This document shows, one piece after another, positions 51,533 to 64,000 of a stretch of 64,000 bases of DNA. Below the pieces are notes generated by a model that did no database searches, was not told where the DNA came from, and worked only from the letters and a program-made list of their open reading frames with translations. This DNA is from CAVXNP01 sp963763305 (lineage in GTDB: Bacteria; Pseudomonadota; Gammaproteobacteria; Xanthomonadales; Rhodanobacteraceae). How positions within the stretch are numbered: position 1 is the first letter of the stretch; each line of letters opens with the position of its first letter. The translations under genes and the position numbers were made by a program. Location of the stretch: positions 1,984,001-2,048,000 of the forward strand of contig CAVXNP010000001.1 in assembly GCA_963763305.1 (NCBI GenBank). Reading direction: 5' to 3'.

Positions 51533-51560
51533 TTGACGGGACGAGAAATCGAAGTAGAAT
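51533..51560 (+). promoter_or_regulatory. rrn operon promoter
   Basis: TTGACG (51533-51538) and TAGAAT (51555-51560) are spaced by 16 bases, a near-consensus sigma-70 promoter, preceded by an A/T-rich patch. A GC-rich block follows the -10, as usual for stringently controlled rRNA promoters. The 16S gene begins about 230 bases downstream. Confidence 0.8.
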
Positions 51561-51615
51561 GGGCGGCTCACTCGGGACGAAATGTTTCGAAGCGGTTCGA
51601 GGAATCGGACGCAAG

Positions 51616-51630
51616 TGATTGATCTTTGAC
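51616..51630 (+). promoter_or_regulatory. boxA-like antitermination site in the rrn leader
   Basis: TTGATCTTTGACAG resembles the boxA element (TGCTCTTTAACA) that recruits NusB/NusE to rRNA transcripts. A similar site precedes 23S in this operon. Confidence 0.6.
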
Positions 51631-51791
51631 AGTATGCGCAGGTGACTTGTGTGGACGCCTTGCAGTGGACGGAATGACTGTCCAAGCAATGCAAGGGTCC
51701 AACTAACAAGTCAGCAATGACGTTTTATGTTGGGACAACCCTTCAGAAAGATAGACGGCCAAGTCCGCAAGGACGAAGTTGTCGAAAACTT

Positions 51792-53335
<1,544 letters not shown>

Positions 53336-53444
53336 CGAGATAGGCAGCTTTCGCTGCTGCAAGACGTCCACACAAGACACCTGCACATCCACACGCTCGG
53401 GCAAGGCCTGCAGCGTGTTTGGTCGTTTTGACCGGAAGCTTTAT

Positions 53445-53521
<77 letters not shown>

Positions 53522-53590
53522 CCACGGGCTTTCACGCGAGTCCCTTCGCAAAGAACCCGCACATCCATGTGCGGACTCTTAGAAAGGCAT

Positions 53591-53666
53591 GGGGCCATAG
53601 CTCAGCTGGGAGAGCACCTGCTTTGCAAGCAGGGGGTCGTCGGTTCGATCCCGACTGGCTCCACCA
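53591..53666 (+). tRNA. alaT: tRNA-Ala (TGC anticodon)
   Basis: A 76-base cloverleaf with encoded CCA. The acceptor GGGGCCA pairs with TGGCTCC, the anticodon loop is CTTTGCAAG (TGC) and the T-loop GGTTCGATCCC. Second tRNA in the 16S-23S spacer. Confidence 0.97.
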
Positions 53667-53747
53667 GTTTTCCGAAACGATCGTGCGATGGATGTGTAGC
53701 GCATACTCAAGATTTTATGAAGCGATCTGGCGTTGAGGCCAGCGTCG

Positions 53748-53760
53748 TGTTCTTTGAAAA
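53748..53760 (+). promoter_or_regulatory. boxA-like antitermination site before 23S
   Basis: TGTTCTTTGAAAA matches the boxA pattern found in rRNA spacers, about 125 bases before the 23S gene. Confidence 0.6.
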
Positions 53761-53883
53761 CGTAAACGAGTGACAAGCGTTTTGGTTCGAACTGAACCGA
53801 GATGTGTCGTTGAGGCAAATAAGCAACGCGTTGTTTGGCATGATCCTGCAAGGGATCGGCCCTGAGGCGACTTGGGGTTATAT

Positions 53884-56767
<2,884 letters not shown>

Positions 56768-56901
56768 ATAACCCCAAGACGCTTCGCTTAACGTGCGCCC
56801 AAAGCACGTCTCGATGACCCATCGAAGTTCTTCGACCCAAACGCTTGTCACTCGTTTACACCTCTTGAAGCTGGCGCATCCGTGCGCTGCTTCAACCCTT
56901 T

Positions 56902-57016
56902 CCCTGGCGGCTATAGCGCTGTGGTCCCACCCGATCCCATCCCGAACTCGGAAGTGAAACGCAGCTGCGCCGATGGTAGTGTGGTTCTGCCATGCAAGAG
57001 TAGGTCACCGCCAGGG
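56902..57016 (+). rRNA. rrf: 5S ribosomal RNA
   Basis: About 115 bases starting CCTGGCGGCTATAGCGCTGT and closing with CCGCCAGGG, which pairs with the 5' end. The loop segment CCCGAACTCGGAAGTGAAAC is typical. It completes the rrn operon. Confidence 0.97.
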
Positions 57017-57029
57017 GCTTTATCCCAAA

Positions 57030-57058
57030 ACCCTCACCGTTTCGGTGGGGGTTTTTTT
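57030..57058 (+). terminator. rrn operon terminator
   Basis: CCCTCACCG-TTT-CGGTGGGGG forms a GC-rich hairpin followed by TTTTTTT, 14 bases after 5S. An intrinsic terminator with an A-run upstream. Confidence 0.92.
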
Positions 57059-57145
57059 CTTGCGCGCCACCCGCGCCGCAGTGCCGCGGGGCTTGCTCTC
57101 CGCTGAAGACATCGGCCATTTCCGGCCAGATGCCTCCACGTGGCC

Positions 57146-57255
57146 GTAGGGTGGGCTTCAGCCCACCGAACCAACAGAGCGGGATGGCCGGAAGCGCAAA
57201 GACCAGGGTTCTACCCCCAAGACCTCAAGAGCCGGTGGGCTGAAGCCCACCCTAC
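57146..57255. repeat. Repeat module X, copy 1, bounded by a 22-base inverted repeat
   Basis: A 110-base module whose left end (57146-57167, beginning GTAGGGTGGGCTTCAGCCCA) is the perfect reverse complement of its right end (57234-57255, ending TGGGCTGAAGCCCACCCTAC). Each end is itself a small hairpin (TGGGCT/AGCCCA). The interior is unrelated to any gene seen here. A second copy lies at 57683. Confidence 0.9.
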
Positions 57256-57455
57256 TGTGCCCACGTGCAGCCTGGGCCAATGGGAGCTTGCAGGCGCCCT
57301 CGGTCATGTCTACGCGCAAGCGCAGGCACCGTGGGTGCGCAAAGGCGCGTTCACGGAGGCCTGAAGCGCGCGCGACCTTGCCCATGGGCGACGACAAACC
57401 AGAGCGGGCTCAATGATGGTTCCCGGCTCCTGCTCCCTGTGCAGGGAGCGCTGGC
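57256..57455. repeat. Repeat module Y, copy 1
   Basis: A 200-base module running from TGTGCCCACGTGCAGCCTGG to GGGAGCGCTGGC. It ends in a hairpin GCTCCCTG-TG-CAGGGAGC. Nearly identical copies start at 57471 and 57792. Open frames in it are repeated with the DNA and have no ribosome-binding sites or family features, so it is treated as non-coding. Confidence 0.88.
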
Positions 57456-57670
57456 TGAAGCCCACCCTACTGTGCCCACGTGCAGCCTGGGCCAATGGGA
57501 GCTTGCAGGCGCCCTCGGTCATGTCTACGCGCAAGCGCAGGCACCGTGGGTGCGCAGAGGCGCGTTCACGGGGGCCTGAAGCGCGCGCGACCTTGCCCAT
57601 GGGCGACGACAAACCAGAGCGGGCTCAATGATGGTTCCCGGCTCCTGCTCCCTGTGCAGGGAGCGCTGGC
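57456..57670. repeat. Repeat module Y, copy 2, with a truncated X end
   Basis: The first 15 bases (TGAAGCCCACCCTAC) are the right tip of module X; the rest is Y again. Together with copy 1 this forms a tandem repeat with a period of 215 bases. Differences from copy 1 are a few single bases (for example A to G in the GCGCARAGG stretch). Confidence 0.88.
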
Positions 57671-57682
57671 TGCAGGCAGGCC

Positions 57683-57791
57683 GTAGGGTGGGCTTCAGCC
57701 CACCGAACCAGCAGAGCGGGATGGCCGGAAGCGCAAAGACAGGGTTCTACCCCCAAGACCTCAAGAGCCGGTGGGCTGAAGCCCACCCTAC
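57683..57791. repeat. Repeat module X, copy 2
   Basis: Same as the copy at 57146, with the same 22-base terminal inverted repeats (57683-57704 and 57770-57791) and a single base missing inside (AAAGACAGGG versus AAAGACCAGGG). Confidence 0.9.
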
Positions 57792-57992
57792 TGTGCCCAC
57801 GTGCAGCCTGGGCAAATGGGAGCTTGCAGGCGCCCTCGGTCATGTCTACGCGCAAGCGCAGGCACCGTGGGTGCGCAAAGGCGCGTTCACGGAGGCCTGA
57901 AGCGCGCGGTCGACCTTGCCCCATGGGCAACGGCAAACCAGAGCGGGCTCAATGATGGTTTCCGGCTCCTGCTCCCTCTGCGGGAAGCTGGC
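57792..57992. repeat. Repeat module Y, copy 3, diverged at its end
   Basis: Third Y copy. It is close to the others up to the final third and then diverges, with the terminal hairpin imperfect (GCTCCCTCTGCGGGAAGC). It ends the array. Confidence 0.85.
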
Positions 57993-58398
57993 CGCAGGCA
58001 GTGGCTGCATCAGGACCGCACTGGCGGCGGTTGTATGGCCGCCCCGAACGCAGCCGCTGCGTCGCTCCCACAGTTCGGGCATCGGCATGCGCATTCGCCC
58101 GCGGCGAGCCTGCCGATCGCCGAGACGGCTGTCGCCTGAAGGGGTGATTCAGTGCCTTCTCTTTCCTGCCGAGGAGTTCCAGGCGCGATAACGACGGTGT
58201 CGGCCTCAATCGCGAACGCGCCGGGGACATGGCGTGTGCGTCGCGACCGGACAGAGTCCCTCCAGGTATGGCCGGCTGCCCGCCTTGGGCGCCCGCTCGT
58301 GTTAGTGGAGCGAGGCTCGAAGATCACTATCCGCGCACCACCGGGGCCGCCAAGAGCGCCGCCGACTTCCGTGGCGACGCGCGACCCGCCGGCGGGAG
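57993..58398. other. Intergenic region between the repeat array and the PfkB kinase gene
   Basis: About 400 bases. No gene could be supported on either strand; frames are short and lack starts with ribosome-binding sites. No clear terminator for the converging kinase gene was recognised. Confidence 0.5.
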
Positions 58399-59331
58399 CT
58401 AGAGCGCGTAGCCGAATTGTTCCTCGAACGCCACTGCGAACTCGTCGTAGCTGAAGTGCTGGTTCTGGGTGCCCGGGTGCTCCACCTTCAGCGCACCCAT
58501 CAGCGACGCCATGCGGCCAACGGTGGGCCAGTCGAAGCCGCGCATGATGCCGAAGATCAGTCCTGCACGGTAGGCGTCGCCGCAGCCGGTGGGGTCGACC
58601 ACCTTGCGCTCGCGTGCCGCGGGGATCTCCATGACCTCTCCGCCGACGTGGATCAGCGAACCGCGCGGCCCCAGCGTGACGATGTAGGCCTGCGTCCGGC
58701 TGGCGATCTCCTCGGCGCTCCAGCCGGTACGCTGCTGCAGCAATTGCGACTCGTAGTCGTTGACGATGACGTAGGTGGCCTTGCCGATCATCGAGCGGAA
58801 CTCGTCGCCGCTGAACAGCGGCATGGCCTGGCCCGGGTCGAAGATGAACGGGACGCCGCGCGCGGCGAAGTCCTCGGTGTGCTGGAGCATCGCCTCGCGG
58901 CCGTCCGGGGCAACGATACCGAACTCGATCTCGGGTACGTCGTTGACATGGTTGTGGTGGGAGCTGGACATCGCGCCGGGATGGAAAGCGGTGAGCTGGT
59001 TGTTGTCCAGGTCCGTGGTTATGAAGCACTGCGGCGTGAACTGGTCCTCGAACACGCGCACGCCGTCCAGTCGGATCCCGCAACGCACCAGATGCTCCCG
59101 GTACGGGGCGAAGTCCTGGCCCACGGTGGCCATCGGCAACGGATCGCCGCCAAGCAGCTTCAGGTTGTAGGCGATATTGCCGGCGCAACCGCCGAACTCG
59201 CGACGCATCTGCGGCACCAGAAAGGATACGTTGAGGATGTGCACCTTGTCCGGCAGGATGTGGTTCTTGAACTGGTCGGGAAACACCATGATGGTGTCGT
59301 AGGCCAGGGAACCGCAGATGACGGCTGACAT
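58399..59331 (-). CDS. PfkB family carbohydrate/adenosine kinase
   Basis: A 310-residue ribokinase-fold protein. It begins MSAVICGSLAYDTIMVFPDQF and has EFGGCAGNIAYNLKLLGG (substrate site), IVTLGPRGSLIHVGG and the anion-hole/catalytic VVDPTGCGDAYRAGLI with the base Asp. It resembles the adenosine kinase-like subgroup annotated in Xanthomonadales. The start was set at 59331; an N-terminal extension to 59406 lacks similarity. It is divergent from mreB, with 270 bases between. Confidence 0.88.
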   Translation of the reverse strand: MSAVICGSLAYDTIMVFPDQFKNHILPDKVHILNVSFLVPQMRREFGGCAGNIAYNLKLLGGDPLPMATVGQDFAPYREHLVRCGIRLDGVRVFEDQFTPQCFITTDLDNNQLTAFHPGAMSSSHHNHVNDVPEIEFGIVAPDGREAMLQHTEDFAARGVPFIFDPGQAMPLFSGDEFRSMIGKATYVIVNDYESQLLQQRTGWSAEEIASRTQAYIVTLGPRGSLIHVGGEVMEIPAARERKVVDPTGCGDAYRAGLIFGIMRGFDWPTVGRMASLMGALKVEHPGTQNQHFSYDEFAVAFEEQFGYAL

Positions 59332-60648
<1,317 letters not shown>

Positions 60649-60837
60649 TCACGCGGACGGGCCGGCAGGTCCCGGCGCTCGAACCGGCGAGCCGGGAACT
60701 TGTCTGTGTCAGGGTGGGGAAGCGTAAACCAGTGACAACCGGCGTCCAGTCGAGCATGCAGCAGCATCGGTACCCGGGCCCGGCCCGGGCGCCCACGCGC
60801 GTGCGGCCGGCCTGGCTGGTGGGAGTGCGGCGCTGAC

Positions 60838-61773
60838 ATGGGCCTGTCGCGCGAGGAATCCTCGCCCCTGTTTGCCGGATCCGCCGCAGGCACCCTGCGC
60901 CTGATCATCTACCTGGCGCTGGCGATGGTGCTGATGGTGCTCGACCATCGCAACGGATGGATGTGGCAGGTCCGTTACCAGGCGGCGGTGGCGGTGGAGC
61001 CGCTGTACCGTCTGGCCGGTCTGCCGGCCAAGGGCATGCATACGCTGAGTGTGGCGTTCGCCGACCGCCAGTTGCTCACACGGCAGAACCAGCGGCTGCG
61101 TGAAGGCCTGTTGCTGGCCAACGCCAAGTTGAACCGGATGGCTGCGGTGGCCGAGCAGAACCAGCGCCTGAAGGAACTGCTGGCGACCCAGCACACGCTG
61201 GAGCTCAACGTGCAGCTGGCCCGGGTGGTCGGCGTCGACCTTGGGGCCTACCGGCACCGGCTGATGCTCAACGTCGGCCGCCGTGATGGCGTCAGCACCG
61301 GGCAGCCGGTGATCGACGCACACGGCGTGATGGGACAGGTGATCGAGGTACTGCCGACCACCTCCGTGGTAATGCTGCTGACTGATCCGAACCACGCGCT
61401 GCCGGTGGTGATCGAGCGCACCGGCCTGCGCACCGTTGCCTACGGCTCGCGCGACGGCGACCGGCTCAGCCTGCCGAACATTCCGATGGCCGCCGACGTG
61501 CGCGCCGGCGATCGCCTGCTGACGTCGGGGCTGGGCGGGCGCTTTCCGCCGGGCTTCCCGGTCGGCGAGATCACCAGCGTGGCCCGCGCCGCCACCGGCA
61601 TGTTCCTGGAGGCTCGGGCCACCCCCAGTGCCGACATCAATCGCAGCGACGACGTCCTGCTTCTGCACGATCTGGCCGAGCCGATGGGACCACCGGCACC
61701 GGCGGCATCGGTGGGGCCGCCGGCCGACCTGGCGCCGGATGCGGTCCAGCCACACGGCGGAGGTGGCCGATGA
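60838..61773 (+). CDS. mreC: Rod shape-determining protein MreC
   Basis: A 311-residue membrane protein: one N-terminal membrane helix (LIIYLALAMVLMVLDH), a coiled-coil (LLTRQNQRLREGLLLANAKL...) and two beta-barrel domains with RVVGVDLGAYRHRLMLNVG and GLGGRFPPGFPVGEIT, the MreC signatures. The tail is Pro/Ala-rich. It links MreB to PBP2 in the periplasm. Its stop overlaps the mreD start by four bases (ATGA). Confidence 0.95.
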   Translation: MGLSREESSPLFAGSAAGTLRLIIYLALAMVLMVLDHRNGWMWQVRYQAAVAVEPLYRLAGLPAKGMHTLSVAFADRQLLTRQNQRLREGLLLANAKLNRMAAVAEQNQRLKELLATQHTLELNVQLARVVGVDLGAYRHRLMLNVGRRDGVSTGQPVIDAHGVMGQVIEVLPTTSVVMLLTDPNHALPVVIERTGLRTVAYGSRDGDRLSLPNIPMAADVRAGDRLLTSGLGGRFPPGFPVGEITSVARAATGMFLEARATPSADINRSDDVLLLHDLAEPMGPPAPAASVGPPADLAPDAVQPHGGGGR

Positions 61774-62255
61774 ACCACCAACGCCTGAGCCGGTGGTGGT
61801 TCATCGCCACCCTGGTTTTCTCGCAGCTGTTGATGCTGGTGCCGCTGCCCGAAGCGCTGGAGCCGTTCAAGCCCTACTGGCCGGCGCTGGTGCTGCTGTA
61901 CTGGGCGCTGGAGTCCGGTGACCGGATCAGCCTGGGGCTGGCCTTTACCGTGGGCCTGGCCGGCGACCTGCTCGATGGCTTGCTGCTGGGCGAGCAGGCG
62001 TTGCGCCTGTGCGCGCTGGTGTTCATCGCGCTGCGCTTCCGCTCGCGCATCCGTTTCTTTCCGATGTGGCAGCAGACCCTGGCGGTACTTGCGCTGCTGC
62101 TGAACGACCGGATCCTGCTGACCATGGTGCGGGTGTTCGCCGGCGAGTCGCTGCCGCCTGCGCTGTGGTGGGCATCGCCGTTCGTGGCGGCGGCGCTGTG
62201 GCCGTTCCTGTTCCTGTTGCTGGACGACCTGCGCATGCGCCTGCGCCTGCAATGA
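61770..62255 (+). CDS. mreD: Rod shape-determining protein MreD
   Basis: A 161-residue polytopic membrane protein with about five helices. The start region RLSRWWFIATLVFSQLLMLVPLPEAL, YWALESGDRISLGLAFTVGLAGDLLDG and the final helix are as in MreD. It is translationally coupled to mreC and followed one base later by mrdA. It is part of the elongasome. Confidence 0.92.
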   Translation: MNHQRLSRWWFIATLVFSQLLMLVPLPEALEPFKPYWPALVLLYWALESGDRISLGLAFTVGLAGDLLDGLLLGEQALRLCALVFIALRFRSRIRFFPMWQQTLAVLALLLNDRILLTMVRVFAGESLPPALWWASPFVAAALWPFLFLLLDDLRMRLRLQ

Positions 62256-62256
62256 C

Positions 62257-64000
62257 ATGAAGCGCCGTCGTTCGATCAAGGACCCGCATGGCGAAAGCGC
62301 GCTGTTCCGGCGGCGCGCGCTGGTCGGTTTCGCGCTGATCCTGCTCGGTCTGGTTGCGCTGAGCAGCCGCTTTGTCTTCCTGCAGGTTTTGCACCACGAT
62401 GAGTTCGTGACCCGCTCGCAGAACAACCGGGTCAAGCCGCGGGCGATCCCGCCGGCGCGGGGCTTGATCTACGACCGCAACGGCGTGCTGCTGGCCGACA
62501 ACGTACCGGCGTTCCGGCTCGAGGTGGTGCCCGAACAGGTGCCGGACATGGACGCGATGCTGGCGCGGATCGGCTCGGTGGTGCCGCTGGACGCGGACGA
62601 CATCGCCGACTTCCGCAAGCAGCTCAGGCAGAGCCGGCGCTTCGAGAGCGTGCCGCTGAAACTGCACCTGTCCGAGGACGACATCGATCGTTTCGCGATC
62701 AACCGCTGGCGCTTTCCGGGCGTCGACGTGGTGCCCTACCTGACCCGCCGCTATCCCTATGGCGACCTGTTCGCGCACGTGATCGGCTATGTCGGCCGGA
62801 TCGATCCGAGCGAGCTGGCGCGACTGGATCCGGCGCGCTACAAGGGCACCAGCCACGTCGGACGCAGCGGCCTGGAGCGCTCCTACGAGGACATCCTGCA
62901 CGGCACGCCCGGCTACGAGCTGGTCGAGGTCAATGCCGACGGCCGCACCCAGCGGGTGCTGGAGACCCATGCCGCGATCCCGGGCAAGAACCTGTACCTG
63001 TCGCTGGACGTGCGCATACAGAAGGCGGCGGCCGAGGCTTTCGAGGGGCGCGCCGGGGCGGCGGTGGCGATCGATCCGCGCAACGGGCAGGTGCTGGCGA
63101 TGGTCAGCGTGCCCAGCTTCGATCCCAACCTGTTCGTCAACGGAATCAGCCAGACCGACTACAGCGCGCTGACCCAGTCGCCCTACAAGCCGCTGTACAA
63201 CCGTGCCCTGCGCGGCGTCTATCCGCCCGGTTCCACGGTCAAGCCGCTGATCGGCCTGGCTGGACTCGAGTACGGCCTGCGCACGCCCGAGGACACGGTG
63301 ATGTCCACCGGCGTGTTCTACATTCCCGGGCAGCAGCGCGGCTATCGCGACGACCAGCGCGGCGGCGCCGGCCGGGTCGACCTGCGCCAGGCGATCGCGC
63401 AATCGGTCAACACCTACTTCTACAAGCTGGCGCTGGACATGGGCATCGACCGGCTGGCCGAGTACATGGGCAAGCTCGGTTTCGGCAAGCCGACCGGGAT
63501 CGACCTGATCGGCGAGTCCAGTGGCGTGCTGCCTTCGCGCGAGTGGAAGTCGGAGCATTCGCGCGAGCCGTGGTATCCCGGCGAAACAGTCATCGCCGGC
63601 ATCGGCCAGGGCTACTGGGCGGTTACCCCGCTGCAGCTGGCGCATGCCATCGCCACCTTCGCCGGCCACGGCGTGCCGTACACCCCACGGCTGGTGATGG
63701 CCACCCAGGCCAACGTGGACGGCCCGCGCCAGCCCCTGCCGCATCCGCCCAGCGGACCCAGCATCATCAGCAAGCCGGGAGACTGGACCGCGGTGAACGA
63801 GGGCATGCAGGAGGTGATGTATGGCGCCCGCGGTACCGGGCGCGCACTGACCGAGGGATTCCCCTACCGGCTGGCCGGCAAGAGCGGCACCGCCGAACGT
63901 TATTCGCGCACCAGCAACGCCTATGACGACCGCACCAACCTGGCCTACCTGGCCAGCCGCAACCGCGCCTGGTTCGAGGCTTTCACGCCGGCGGAGAATC
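62257..64000 (+). CDS. mrdA: Penicillin-binding protein 2, partial at 3' end
   Basis: The first 581 codons are visible before the window ends. A membrane anchor (ALVGFALILLGLVALSSRFVFL) leads to the pedestal domain (RVKPRAIPPARGLIYDRNGVLLADN in parts, HVGRSGLERSYEDILHG) and the transpeptidase: SxxK in PPGSTVKPL, SxN in AQSVNTYF and KSGT in LAGKSGTAERYS. It crosslinks peptidoglycan for cell elongation with RodA, which probably follows outside the window. The start ATG 62257 is one base after the mreD stop. Confidence 0.96.
   Translation, partial: MKRRRSIKDPHGESALFRRRALVGFALILLGLVALSSRFVFLQVLHHDEFVTRSQNNRVKPRAIPPARGLIYDRNGVLLADNVPAFRLEVVPEQVPDMDAMLARIGSVVPLDADDIADFRKQLRQSRRFESVPLKLHLSEDDIDRFAINRWRFPGVDVVPYLTRRYPYGDLFAHVIGYVGRIDPSELARLDPARYKGTSHVGRSGLERSYEDILHGTPGYELVEVNADGRTQRVLETHAAIPGKNLYLSLDVRIQKAAAEAFEGRAGAAVAIDPRNGQVLAMVSVPSFDPNLFVNGISQTDYSALTQSPYKPLYNRALRGVYPPGSTVKPLIGLAGLEYGLRTPEDTVMSTGVFYIPGQQRGYRDDQRGGAGRVDLRQAIAQSVNTYFYKLALDMGIDRLAEYMGKLGFGKPTGIDLIGESSGVLPSREWKSEHSREPWYPGETVIAGIGQGYWAVTPLQLAHAIATFAGHGVPYTPRLVMATQANVDGPRQPLPHPPSGPSIISKPGDWTAVNEGMQEVMYGARGTGRALTEGFPYRLAGKSGTAERYSRTSNAYDDRTNLAYLASRNRAWFEAFTPAEN

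Noticed and set aside
57140..58000. A CRISPR array or coding repeats in the region after rrn
   Set aside because: The repeats are 110 and 200 bases long, not 25-40 bases with unique spacers, and no cas genes are near. Open frames repeat along with the DNA and lack start signals.

Overview
The window is a GC-rich chromosomal segment of a gammaproteobacterium of the order Xanthomonadales, most probably family Rhodanobacteraceae (a Rhodanobacter, Frateuria or Dyella relative). This rests on the character of the 16S rRNA and on lineage-typical genes: a DUF3247 protein, a glutaredoxin/HesB-like/rhodanese fusion, a short-lid adenylate kinase and a pyrophosphate-type phosphofructokinase. Genus is inferred by eye, not from a database search.

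Layout. 0-9.4 kb: the 3' end of a large Fe-S/flavin dehydrogenase, a translationally coupled pair made of a PPC-domain protein and a sensory-rhodopsin-transducer (ASRT) homologue, two SDR oxidoreductases, a TetR regulator with an operator over its start codon, an SGNH hydrolase coupled to an AlaA-like aminotransferase, rsgA, and a decayed gene fragment. 9.6-16.2 kb: malic enzyme maeB, a glycosyltransferase, and aceE with a strong terminator. 16.2-26.5 kb: mostly small envelope and stress genes (DUF883, DUF3247, acyltransferase, membrane LytTR regulator, lipoproteins, UspA, YihY, periplasmic peroxiredoxin, DUF2884, DUF924). 26.7-31.3 kb: an ABC ATPase with a giant permease/M1-aminopeptidase fusion. 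31.5-36.1 kb: aceF, an MscS channel and lpdA, which complete pyruvate dehydrogenase 15 kb from aceE. 36.2-40 kb: cold shock gene, dinB, and a Pcm/erythromycin-esterase fusion. 40.1-41.7 kb: a more AT-rich islet of two exported proteins of unknown role, one with a zinc-protease motif. 41.5-51.3 kb: pfp, adk, mpl, a Lon-substrate-binding protein, SDR, argD, gloA, hemL, thiE, rubredoxin, DUF192. 51.5-57.1 kb: a complete rrn operon (16S, tRNA-Ile, tRNA-Ala, 23S, 5S) with promoter, boxA sites and terminator. 57.1-58.0 kb: a non-coding array of alternating repeat modules. 58.4-64 kb: a PfkB-type kinase, then mreB, mreC, mreD and the start of mrdA (PBP2).

Six genes (tetR, aceF, mscS-like, pfp, mpl, hemL) are broken by frameshifts in this sequence. 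Every break fits an extra base, and removing the extra bases restores proteins of normal family length. This points to insertion-type sequencing errors rather than gene decay, and those genes are best read as intact in the living organism.

The candidates for new biology are the orphan ASRT/PPC pair, the Pcm-esterase fusion, the permease-peptidase fusion, the AT-rich exported gene pair and the repeat array behind the rrn operon. No CRISPR array, prophage, transposase or recognisable defence system was seen.
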